From the NCBI RefSeq assembly GCF_040545875.1, contig NZ_JBEPMR010000003.1: DNA of 64,000 nt. One strand, given 5' to 3'. Origin of the DNA: Faecalicatena_A orotica (GTDB taxonomy: Bacteria > Bacillota > Clostridia > Lachnospirales > Lachnospiraceae). Of this stretch, positions 7,855 to 15,460 are shown piece after piece. Position numbers and translations under genes: made by a program. The number at the start of each line of letters is the position of its first letter. The stretch's first letter is position 1. Below the pieces are notes generated by a model. It saw only the letters and a list, made by a program, of their open reading frames with translations. It searched no databases and had not been told where the DNA came from.

Positions 7855-9132
7855 GTGAGAAAAGAGGAAAAAAGAAAAGAAAAAGGGACGGCAGGACCCC
7901 TTATCATATGGAAAAGAATTGCGGTGTTTTTACTAATCTTCGGCCTTGCCATAACAGGGGTCCCCGGGAGGCAGAACCTGATTGCAGAGGTTCAGGCAGA
8001 GGAAGGTGAACCGCAGAATCTATACGCCCAGTCGGCAGTTTTGATGGATGCAGACAGCGGGCGTATTTTATTTTCTAAAAATGGACAGACAGAAAGGGCA
8101 AATGCGAGCACCACAAAGATTATGACCTGTATACTGGCACTGGAATATGGCAGTATGGATGATGTAATGACCGTCAGTGACCATGCTGCATCGCAGCCGA
8201 AGGTCCATCTGGGGGTGGCTTCCGGGCAGACATTTTACCTCAGGGACCTTTTGTATTCCCTGATGCTGGAATCCCATAATGATTCTGCGGTTATCATTGC
8301 AGAGAATATCGGGAAAAGCGTGGAAGGGTTTGCCGATATGATGAATGCGAAGGCAAGAGAACTCGGATGCAGCCATACATATTTTATTACCCCGAACGGA
8401 CTGGATGCGGCGGATGACAACGGAATCCACCATACAACGGCAGAAGATCTGGGGAGAATCATGAAATACTGCATTATGGATTCCCCCCGGAAGGATATGT
8501 TTCTGGAGATTACAAGGACTGCAAACTACCAGTTTACGGACTGCTCCGGCAAAAATTCCTACTCCTGCACAAATCATAATGCATTTCTGCAGATGATGGA
8601 CGGGGCGCTTTCAGGGAAAACTGGTTTTACAGCAGACGCGGGATATTGCTATGTAGGGGCACTCCGGCGTGATGACAGAACGTTCATAGTGGCACTGCTT
8701 GCCTGTGGATGGCCGAATAACAAAAGCTATAAATGGGCCGATGCGAAGGCTCTGATGAATTATGGCCTGGAAAACTACGAATACCGCAGTCTGTGGCAGG
8801 ATATCGATCCCGGCAGTATCAAAGTGAAAAACGGGATCAATAAAGAAAAGCCCTTTGATATGGAAACAGAAATCAGCCTGACTGTGATGGGAGAGGACAA
8901 AGACTGGAAAATGCTCCTGAAAGACAATGAGCAGGCAGAAGTGACATGGGATAAGGAAGAAAGTCTGGAGGCACCGGTTACGAAAGGACAGAAAGTGGGC
9001 GAGGTCAAATATTCCCTGAATGGGGAAATATTAAGGACATATGACATATCGACATCCTCAGGAATCAGGGAAAAGACTTTTGAATGGTACTTAAAAACGA
9101 TATTTAGCATGTATTTTATAGGAGCAGATTAG
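7855..9132 (+). CDS. D-alanyl-D-alanine carboxypeptidase, copy 2
   Basis: A secreted serine carboxypeptidase trimming peptidoglycan pentapeptides; 425 residues from this GTG. After a basic N-terminal stretch there is a membrane or signal segment (RIAVFLLIFGLAIT) and then the motifs STTK (SxxK), SHN (SxN) and GKTGFT (KTG). The PBP5-like C-terminal domain is followed by a hydrophobic, probably membrane-binding, tail. The frame is open to GTG 7840, but GGAG lies nine bases before GTG 7855. A D-Ala-D-Ala carboxypeptidase downstream of scpAB is common in Firmicutes. It is clearly diverged from the copy at 3273 (SHN in place of SAN). Confidence 0.9.
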   Translation: MRKEEKRKEKGTAGPLIIWKRIAVFLLIFGLAITGVPGRQNLIAEVQAEEGEPQNLYAQSAVLMDADSGRILFSKNGQTERANASTTKIMTCILALEYGSMDDVMTVSDHAASQPKVHLGVASGQTFYLRDLLYSLMLESHNDSAVIIAENIGKSVEGFADMMNAKARELGCSHTYFITPNGLDAADDNGIHHTTAEDLGRIMKYCIMDSPRKDMFLEITRTANYQFTDCSGKNSYSCTNHNAFLQMMDGALSGKTGFTADAGYCYVGALRRDDRTFIVALLACGWPNNKSYKWADAKALMNYGLENYEYRSLWQDIDPGSIKVKNGINKEKPFDMETEISLTVMGEDKDWKMLLKDNEQAEVTWDKEESLEAPVTKGQKVGEVKYSLNGEILRTYDISTSSGIREKTFEWYLKTIFSMYFIGAD

Positions 9133-9254
9133 ATGATTAAAATACATCAATGTAAATGATTAATTTTACCACTGGATAATGACAGATTCTTATGTTAGTA
9201 TAGGTAAAGATAAAAAAAGACAACTAATTTGATTAAATATAAGGAGATGTTATT

Positions 9255-11243
9255 ATGAAGAATTACGAGAAATACCAAAGAACGTATTTTATGCCCCCCG
9301 AACCCTGTTATGACTGGGTGAAAAAAGATCATATCGCTGCACCGCCCGTTTGGTGCAGTGTTGACTTAAGAGACGGGAACCAGGCATTGATCGAACCTAT
9401 GAGTCTGGATGAAAAGATTGAATTTTTCCAGCTTCTGGTTGATGTCGGATTCAAAGAAATTGAAGTCGGGTTTCCGGCTGCTTCTGAAACGGAGTATCAG
9501 TTCCTGCGTGCTCTGATTGAACAGAACATGATTCCGGATGATGTGACGATTCAGGTACTGACGCAGGCAAGGGAACATATTATAAAGAGAACTTTTGAGG
9601 CAGTAAAGGGAGCACCGCATGCTGTAATACATGTATACAATTCAACATCAGTCGCCCAGCGCGAGCAGGTTTTCAAGAAAAATAAAGAGGAAATCAAGAA
9701 AATTGCTGTTGATGGGGCGAAATTACTGAAAAAGCTGGCAAAAGAGACAGAAGGAAATTTTACGTTCGAATATAGTCCTGAGAGCTTTCAGGGAACGGAA
9801 GTGGATTATGCACTGGAGGTGTGTAATGAGGTCCTGAAGGTATGGAAACCTTCGAAGAAGAATAAGGCAATTATCAATCTGCCGACTACAGTTGAGAATG
9901 CGATGCCCCATGTATTTGCAAGTCAGGTGGAATACTTCGATAAAAATCTCTACAGCCGTGAGAACGTAATACTTTCACTGCATCCACATAATGACAGGGG
10001 CTCTGGAGTGAGTGACGCTGAGTTGGGAATCCTTGCCGGGGCAGACAGGATTGAAGGAACATTGTTCGGAAACGGAGAACGGACAGGTAACGTGGATATT
10101 ATCACACTGGCGATGAATCTGTTTTCCCAGGGTGTGGATCCGGGACTGGATTTCTCTAACATGAGTGAGATTTCTGAAACATATGAGAGACTGACAAGGA
10201 TGAAGGTATCCCCCCGCCAGCCTTATGCCGGAGAACTTGTATTTACGGCATTTTCCGGATCACATCAGGATGCGATTGCCAAAGGAATGACATGGCGTGA
10301 GGAAAGAGAATGCGATGACTGGACTGTTCCATATCTCCCGATCGACCCGAAGGATGTGGGGAGGAGATACGATTCAGATGTAATCAGGATCAACAGCCAG
10401 TCAGGAAAAGGCGGCGTAAATTACATACTGAAGCAGAGCTTCGGCATCAGCCTGCCGGAGAAGATGAAAGAAGAGGTCGGATATCTTGTCAAAGACGTTT
10501 CTGACAAGGCACATAAGGAACTGACTCCTGACTGGGTTTACCATATATTTGAAGATAATTATATCAACGCGAAATCAATCTTTACAGTGGATGAGTGCCA
10601 TTACAAACAGGAAGACGGCATTGTTGCAGAAGCTACGATTCACCATGCAGGCAGCAACAGAGTTATCACAGGCGTCGGAAACGGACGTCTGGACGCAGTC
10701 AGCAATGCAATCAAACATTATTTTGATATCAGCTATGAGCTTGCATTTTACGAAGAACACTCCCTGACAAAAGGATCTTCCTCAAAGGCCGTTGCATACG
10801 TGGGGGTTGTGTGCAATAAGAAGAAATACTGGGGAGTCGGGATCGATGCCGATATCATCAAGGCCTCCGTGGAAGCACTTGTTGTAGCAGTGAATAAGAT
10901 AGAAGAGATCAAAAATTCCGAGACATGTAAAGACGAAAGGCTGCTGGAGATTACGAATTATATTTATGCAAATTATAAAGATGTTACGTTGGATGATCTG
11001 TCAGAAAAGTTCTTTCTTTCCAAACCGTACCTGTCAAAGTATATCAAGGAAAAGTCAGGAATCACGTTTGGAGATATCTTGAAAAAAGTCAGGATGAAAA
11101 AGGCAAGGGCGATGCTTAAGAGCAGCAATGCTACAGTGGAGAGTATTGCAGAGTCGGTTGGTTATCAGAATGTAGAACATTTCAACAGAGTGTTTAAGAA
11201 GATGTATAACATGACACCGGTGCAGTTTAGAAATAGAAAATAA
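9255..11243 (+). CDS. leuA: 2-isopropylmalate synthase fused to a C-terminal AraC-type DNA-binding domain
   Basis: A 662-residue fusion. Residues 1-about 550 form a complete LeuA of the longer (LeuA2/actinobacterial-fungal) type that condenses acetyl-CoA with 2-oxoisovalerate in leucine synthesis. The catalytic barrel shows DLRDGNQ (residues 37-43), HPHNDRG and GNGERTGN, followed by the allosteric leucine-binding domain (GVGNGRLDAV). Residues 560-662 are a typical AraC/XylS pair of helix-turn-helix motifs (LDDLSEKFFLSKPYLSKYIK, then VESIAESVGYQNVEHFNRVF and TPVQFR). One uninterrupted frame spans 9255-11243 and a strong terminator follows. AAGGAG precedes the ATG. No other leu genes are nearby, and I see no T-box in the 122-base leader. 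The DNA-binding role is inference. Confidence 0.93.
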   Translation: MKNYEKYQRTYFMPPEPCYDWVKKDHIAAPPVWCSVDLRDGNQALIEPMSLDEKIEFFQLLVDVGFKEIEVGFPAASETEYQFLRALIEQNMIPDDVTIQVLTQAREHIIKRTFEAVKGAPHAVIHVYNSTSVAQREQVFKKNKEEIKKIAVDGAKLLKKLAKETEGNFTFEYSPESFQGTEVDYALEVCNEVLKVWKPSKKNKAIINLPTTVENAMPHVFASQVEYFDKNLYSRENVILSLHPHNDRGSGVSDAELGILAGADRIEGTLFGNGERTGNVDIITLAMNLFSQGVDPGLDFSNMSEISETYERLTRMKVSPRQPYAGELVFTAFSGSHQDAIAKGMTWREERECDDWTVPYLPIDPKDVGRRYDSDVIRINSQSGKGGVNYILKQSFGISLPEKMKEEVGYLVKDVSDKAHKELTPDWVYHIFEDNYINAKSIFTVDECHYKQEDGIVAEATIHHAGSNRVITGVGNGRLDAVSNAIKHYFDISYELAFYEEHSLTKGSSSKAVAYVGVVCNKKKYWGVGIDADIIKASVEALVVAVNKIEEIKNSETCKDERLLEITNYIYANYKDVTLDDLSEKFFLSKPYLSKYIKEKSGITFGDILKKVRMKKARAMLKSSNATVESIAESVGYQNVEHFNRVFKKMYNMTPVQFRNRK

Positions 11244-11250
11244 AGCAAGA

Positions 11251-11291
11251 TCCCTGTCGGAACAATAAGTGTTCCGACAGGGATTTCTTTT
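11251..11291 (+). terminator. Rho-independent terminator of the leuA fusion gene
   Basis: Perfect 14-bp stem (11251-11264 with 11270-11283), five-base loop, then TTTCTTTT. Confidence 0.93.
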
Positions 11292-11315
11292 GTGCAGAAG
11301 GAGGAGATTAGTCTG

Positions 11316-11362
11316 CAAAAAAGGGCATTGGATTTCTTAAAGAAACCAATACCCCTTTTCTC
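11316..11362 (-). terminator. Terminator of the POT transporter gene
   Basis: Read on the reverse strand, a roughly 18-bp stem with two small bulges closes on a three-base loop and ends in a run of six T, 26 bases behind the transporter stop codon. Confidence 0.8.
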
Positions 11363-11387
11363 ATTAAGCAATTGTCTGCTTTTGCAA

Positions 11388-12731
11388 TTATTGTTCTGAA
11401 GCCAGATGATCCAGACTCTTGCTTCCAATCCAGAGAGCAAGACCTAAAACAATTACAATAACACCAAGTCCGCCGTAGCCAACCCAGAATGTAGTAGTCT
11501 TCAGCCATCCATATAAGTATGGATACAACAGATTTGCAAAAAATACTGCGATTGGCCAGAAACCTAACAGAAGACCAAGCACTTTCGCAGGTGCAATCAT
11601 TGTGATAAATGAGTTACCAAGCGGTGAGAAGATCATTTCACCGATTGACATTAACAGAGATACAAGTACGATCCAAAGCAGGGAAGCCTGGCCGTCACCT
11701 CTGATTAAATCAGCAGCAACCATAACGATGTATGCAAGACCTACTAACATCATTCCAAGAGCAGTCTTTTTGAACATACTCATGTCACCCTTCGGACGTT
11801 TTGCCATCTTAGCCCAAACTACAGCGAGTACAGGTCCTAAGATAATACATGTCAGTGCGTTCATAGAGTCAAACCATGCAGTCGGAACTGTGAAGCTTCC
11901 AATTACCCAGTTTGCGTGGTTCAGGAAGTTCTCGCCATCGCCCCATCCAAAGTAGAAGTAAGCCGGCATATAAGCAAGGTACCATACAAACCAGAATACT
12001 GCTGAGAACAGTGTTACTAAAACAATAGCGAAGATACGTTTCTTGTCTCCGCTTGTAAGCGGTTTGCTTTCTGCTTCTTTCTTCTTTGCCTTGTCTACGA
12101 ACTGTCTCTGGTCATGTTTGAATGGCTTTTTACCAGCATCACCAAGAGCTTTTGAGTTCAGTCCAAACCAGAGTGCATCTACGAAAAGGAAGATTGCACA
12201 GAGTAAGAATACAAAGTTGAATCCTTTAGGGCCGATAAGAAGTATAACGAATGTTGTTCCGATGAATGAACCGATGTTTACGAATGAATACTGAATGGAG
12301 AATGCACTGTTCAATTCATCCTTGTCTTCAAACAACAGACCGTTAACACCTGAAAGGTTTCCTTTGAATAAACCTGTTCCTACTGCGACAAGAACGATCA
12401 TAACCCATACAAGAGTCATTGAGTGAGCCTGCCATGTACATAAGTAACCAAGTCCCATTAAGATCATACCTATGATAACGCAGAGTCTTGGGCTTAACCA
12501 GTAGTCAGCGATGTATCCTCCAACCATAGGTGTGATATATGTAGCTGCTACGAAACCTGCAGAGATTGAAGATGCATAAACATCTGATAATCCAAGTCCG
12601 CCGCCGCCTACAGTTGTTGCGATCCAGATAGCGAGCATGTATTTAACTACATAGAATGCGCAACGTTCAAATGTGAAACCTAAAGCACATACATAAAAGC
12701 CAAAAGGTCTCTTCTTTTTTGCTGTTTCCAT
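11388..12731 (-). CDS. Proton-dependent oligopeptide transporter (POT/PTR2 family)
   Basis: A 447-residue MFS protein with about 12-14 hydrophobic segments, expected to import di- and tripeptides with protons. The family signature ExxERFxYY appears in a variant form (GFTFERCAFYVVKY, residues 18-31), and the second POT motif appears as GGYIADYWL (about 71-79). The third conserved region is SIGEMIFSPLGNSF. GGAGGG precedes ATG. Codons are strongly biased, suggesting high expression. It stands alone on the reverse strand with its own promoter, a 130-base leader and a terminator. Peptide uptake fits the peptidases elsewhere in the window (aminopeptidase P, PepD). Confidence 0.88.
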   Translation of the reverse strand: METAKKKRPFGFYVCALGFTFERCAFYVVKYMLAIWIATTVGGGGLGLSDVYASSISAGFVAATYITPMVGGYIADYWLSPRLCVIIGMILMGLGYLCTWQAHSMTLVWVMIVLVAVGTGLFKGNLSGVNGLLFEDKDELNSAFSIQYSFVNIGSFIGTTFVILLIGPKGFNFVFLLCAIFLFVDALWFGLNSKALGDAGKKPFKHDQRQFVDKAKKKEAESKPLTSGDKKRIFAIVLVTLFSAVFWFVWYLAYMPAYFYFGWGDGENFLNHANWVIGSFTVPTAWFDSMNALTCIILGPVLAVVWAKMAKRPKGDMSMFKKTALGMMLVGLAYIVMVAADLIRGDGQASLLWIVLVSLLMSIGEMIFSPLGNSFITMIAPAKVLGLLLGFWPIAVFFANLLYPYLYGWLKTTTFWVGYGGLGVIVIVLGLALWIGSKSLDHLASEQ

Positions 12732-12794
12732 AATAAAAACCCTCCAATTAGTTTTTTATTGTTTTTGCACATACTGTGCGGGTTTGTGAGAAAA

Positions 12795-12819
12795 TAGACT
12801 ATGTTCTAGACTATGTTCT
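12795..12819 (-). repeat. Tandem 12-bp repeat in the transporter leader
   Basis: Two perfect adjoining copies of TAGACTATGTTC (12795-12806, 12807-12818). They lie inside the 5' leader of the POT gene, between its promoter and ribosome binding site. A protein or RNA-based control site is possible. Confidence 0.7.
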
Positions 12820-12869
12820 CTTTGCGTTAGAAAAACCTCCTCCTTCGTTAAAATTTTCTCCATGAGGAG

Positions 12870-12898
12870 ATTGTACCATAGTTTATACAAAAGGACAA
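12870..12898 (-). promoter_or_regulatory. Promoter of the POT transporter gene
   Basis: On the reverse strand: TTGTCC (12898-12893), 17-base spacer, TACAAT (12875-12870). It gives a leader of about 130 bases. Confidence 0.7.
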
Positions 12899-13010
12899 AC
12901 AAAACTTTATATTTTATTAATAAAATTTTACAGGGAGTTTATAAGTGAACCTTATTATTGCGCGAAAATTAAAGAAAAAAGGAATAAACTAATTATTTCA
13001 TGCCCAGATA

Positions 13011-13042
13011 TTGACAAATATAGGAAATTATGCGAATATAAT
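13011..13042 (+). promoter_or_regulatory. Promoter candidate of the hydrogenase fusion gene
   Basis: Perfect TTGACA (13011-13016) and perfect TATAAT (13037-13042), but 20 bases apart. GAATAT at 13034-13039 would give the usual 17 bases. The region is certainly promoter-like; the exact -10 is unclear. Confidence 0.5.
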
Positions 13043-13085
13043 AACAGTAATTATTATTGATTTTATACGAAAGAGAGGAAGAAAA

Positions 13086-15245
13086 ATGCATCAGTTTACG
13101 GAAATCAGAATCCCTATTGAAAAAGACAATCCTTCTATAAAAAGGAACGAGGATTTGTGCATCAAATGCGGGCAGTGCAGGAGGGTCTGTGAAGAAGAAA
13201 TCGGGGTCGGAAAGCTGTATTCGCTGAAGAGCACTTCTGATAAGGCAATTTGCATCCACTGTGGACAGTGTGCTAATGTCTGTCCGGTTGGTTCAATCAC
13301 AGAGGTGTATGAGTATCAGAAAGTAAAAGAAGCAATACGGGATCCGGAAAAAGTGGTGATTTTCAGTACTTCACCATCAGTAAGAGTGGGTCTGGGGGAA
13401 GAATTCGGAATGCCTTATGGAAGCTTCGTTGAAGGAGAGATGGTGGCAGCATTAAGAAGGCTTGGGGCAGATTATGTGCTTGACACGAACTTTGCAGCGG
13501 ACCTCACCATTATGGAAGAGGCATCCGAACTGGTACGCAGAGTAACAGAAAACGACAAGCCGCTTCCACAGTTTACGAGCTGCTGTCCGGGCTGGGTTAA
13601 GTTTGTGGAGACATTCTATCCTGAGATCCTGCCGCATATTTCCAGTGCAAAGAGTCCGATTGGCATGCAGGGGCCGACGGTCAAAACGTACTTTGCAAAA
13701 AGCAGGGCAATTGACCCGGAAAAAATCGTGAATGTCGCAGTTACACCGTGTACGGCTAAGAAATTTGAAATACGAAGAGATGAAATGAATGATTCTGCCT
13801 ATTTGCTGGACATTGCGAATTTACGGGATATGGATCATGTGATAACGACAAGAGAACTTGCCCGTTGGATGCGTGAAGAGGGAATCGAACTGAAAGACGT
13901 GGGAGTGAGCGGCTATGATGAACTGATGGGAGAGGCTTCTGGGGCTGGTGTGATTTTCGGAAATACAGGAGGTGTTATGGAAGCGGCTGCACGAACAGCC
14001 CATTTCCTGATAACCGGCGAGAATCCCCCTGATGACTACCTGAAACTGAATCCGGTACGCGGGATGGACGGGATTCGTGAAGCTGATGTAAAGATTGGGG
14101 ATACATCTCTTAAGCTGGCCGTCATTCATGGTACTGAGAACGCCAGAAAATTTCTTGACAAGTGGAAGGAAGATCAGCCCCACTATGATTTCGTAGAGGT
14201 AATGGCCTGCCGAGGTGGATGTATCGGTGGGGGCGGCCAGCCGAAAACAGAGATTCCGATGACCGATGAAATACGGAAGGCAAGGATTGCATCCTTGTAT
14301 ACAAAAGATTCCGGGATGCAGCTCAGGTATAGTCATGAGAATCAGGAGATCAAAAAGCTGTATGACGAATTCTACGAGGCACCGCTTTCCGGACTAGCGG
14401 AACAGATGCTGCATACATCATACAGGGATCGCTCAAAGGATCTTGGACCCGAAGGGAAATTACATATTAACGAGGCAGAAGAAAATTCAGAAACTAACAG
14501 GAACATTAATATAGAAGAAAAGGAGAACGAAACAATGAAAAAGTGGAAATGTACAGTATGCGGTTATATTCATGAGGGGGAGAACCCGCCAGAGCAGTGC
14601 CCGATCTGCAAGGTTCCGGCGGATCGGTTTGCGGAGGTGATAGAAGATGTAACGGCTGACGTATCTGAAGAGACAGTACAGGCAGATACGGCCGTGAAGA
14701 GACCTGAGGAAGCTCCTGCAAAGGGAACGAAAACAGAAAAGAACCTGATGGAAGCTTTTGCAGGCGAATCTATGGCGAGAAGCAAATACACATACTGGTC
14801 TGGTGTAGCAAAAGAAAATGGTCTGGAGCAAATGGCGGCCATTTTCATGGAAACAGCCGAACAGGAAAGAGAACATGCTAAAATGTGGTTCAGTTTATTC
14901 CACGGTATTAATGGGGTAGAACAGAATCTGATTGACGCAGCGGCGGGGGAAAACGAAGAATGGACTCAGATGTACAGACGCATGGCGGAAGAAGCACGCG
15001 AAGAAGGGTATGATGCAATTGCGGCAAAGTTTGAACTTGTAGCCAAGGTTGAAGCACAGCATGAAAAACGTTACCTTCGTCTGTTGGAAAATTACAGGGC
15101 CGGAAAGACCTTTAAAGGGGAAGCACCGCTAGGCTGGAAGTGCAGGAATTGTGGATATATACATGAGGGGCCGGAGGCTCCGAAAACGTGTCCTGTATGC
15201 ATGTATACAAAAGCGTATTTTGAGCGTCAGGTGCATAATTATTAA
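13086..15245 (+). CDS. [FeFe] hydrogenase fused to rubredoxin-rubrerythrin-rubredoxin
   Basis: A 719-residue multi-domain redox protein. Residues 25-66 bind two [4Fe-4S] clusters (CIKCGQC...C, CIHCGQC...C). Residues about 90-460 are the H-cluster domain with TSCCPGW (164-170), TPCTAKKFE (220-228) and MACRGGCIGGGGQP (373-386). After a polar linker come a rubredoxin (CTVC at 489, CPIC at 505), a ferritin-like diiron domain (AFAGES, AEQEREHAK) and a second rubredoxin (CRNC at 686, CPVC at 702). The frame is open back to 13011, but that TTG is the promoter -35; GAGAGGAAG precedes ATG 13086. The hydrogenase motifs, with Thr for Met in the second, resemble the less-studied group B enzymes. A role in removing peroxide or O2 using H2 or ferredoxin is inferred. 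Confidence 0.93.
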   Translation: MHQFTEIRIPIEKDNPSIKRNEDLCIKCGQCRRVCEEEIGVGKLYSLKSTSDKAICIHCGQCANVCPVGSITEVYEYQKVKEAIRDPEKVVIFSTSPSVRVGLGEEFGMPYGSFVEGEMVAALRRLGADYVLDTNFAADLTIMEEASELVRRVTENDKPLPQFTSCCPGWVKFVETFYPEILPHISSAKSPIGMQGPTVKTYFAKSRAIDPEKIVNVAVTPCTAKKFEIRRDEMNDSAYLLDIANLRDMDHVITTRELARWMREEGIELKDVGVSGYDELMGEASGAGVIFGNTGGVMEAAARTAHFLITGENPPDDYLKLNPVRGMDGIREADVKIGDTSLKLAVIHGTENARKFLDKWKEDQPHYDFVEVMACRGGCIGGGGQPKTEIPMTDEIRKARIASLYTKDSGMQLRYSHENQEIKKLYDEFYEAPLSGLAEQMLHTSYRDRSKDLGPEGKLHINEAEENSETNRNINIEEKENETMKKWKCTVCGYIHEGENPPEQCPICKVPADRFAEVIEDVTADVSEETVQADTAVKRPEEAPAKGTKTEKNLMEAFAGESMARSKYTYWSGVAKENGLEQMAAIFMETAEQEREHAKMWFSLFHGINGVEQNLIDAAAGENEEWTQMYRRMAEEAREEGYDAIAAKFELVAKVEAQHEKRYLRLLENYRAGKTFKGEAPLGWKCRNCGYIHEGPEAPKTCPVCMYTKAYFERQVHNY
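14519..14537 (+). promoter_or_regulatory. Internal ribosome binding site and in-frame ATG at the rubredoxin boundary
   Basis: AAAGGAG-like bases (14519-14525) lie nine bases before an in-frame ATG (14535), exactly where the first rubredoxin begins (residue 484). A separate 236-residue rubredoxin-rubrerythrin-rubredoxin protein could be made from it. Confidence 0.5.
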
Positions 15246-15283
15246 TGAGCTGCCAGCGAATAATATTTGCTGTCTATTAGTGG

Positions 15284-15311
15284 AGAAGCACAGGGTTCTG
15301 TGCTTCTTTTT
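15284..15311 (+). terminator. Terminator of the hydrogenase fusion gene
   Basis: Perfect 10-bp stem (15284-15293 with 15298-15307), loop GGTT, then a T run to 15311. Confidence 0.92.
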
Positions 15312-15372
15312 CTGCTCATCAGGAAGCGGTGGCATATTCTGTGAAAAAAATATCAGAATGTGTATTTATTAA

Positions 15373-15401
15373 TTGAAATTTTATATTAAGTGGTATATAC
15401 T
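15373..15401 (+). promoter_or_regulatory. Promoter of the Na+ decarboxylase operon
   Basis: TTGAAA (15373-15378), 17-base spacer, TATACT (15396-15401), about 60 bases before the first start codon; no competing site nearby. Confidence 0.65.
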
Positions 15402-15460
15402 AGAATAGGCAGAAATTTTGGTTTAATTTAAACAAATTTTATAATATGGAGGGCTAGATT

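Larger units (their letters stand above)
12732..13085. other. 354-base divergent intergenic region
   Basis: It holds the promoter and 130-base leader of the peptide transporter (reverse strand), a 12-bp tandem repeat in that leader and a promoter candidate for the hydrogenase (forward strand). The middle (about 12900-12990) is very A+T rich. The leader also carries, on the reverse strand, an AAGGAGGAGG box not followed by a start codon. Confidence 0.6.

Noticed and set aside
9133..9254. T-box or leader peptide before the leuA fusion
   Set aside because: No T-box core, no run of leucine codons and no attenuator hairpin were found.
12756..12863. 35-codon leader gene on the reverse strand before the POT gene
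   Set aside because: Its ATG would be at the transcription start without a ribosome binding site; not supported as a gene, though kept as an observation.
13011..13085. TTG start of the hydrogenase 25 residues earlier
   Set aside because: The TTG is part of a perfect TTGACA -35 box, and the extension is unlike the family.
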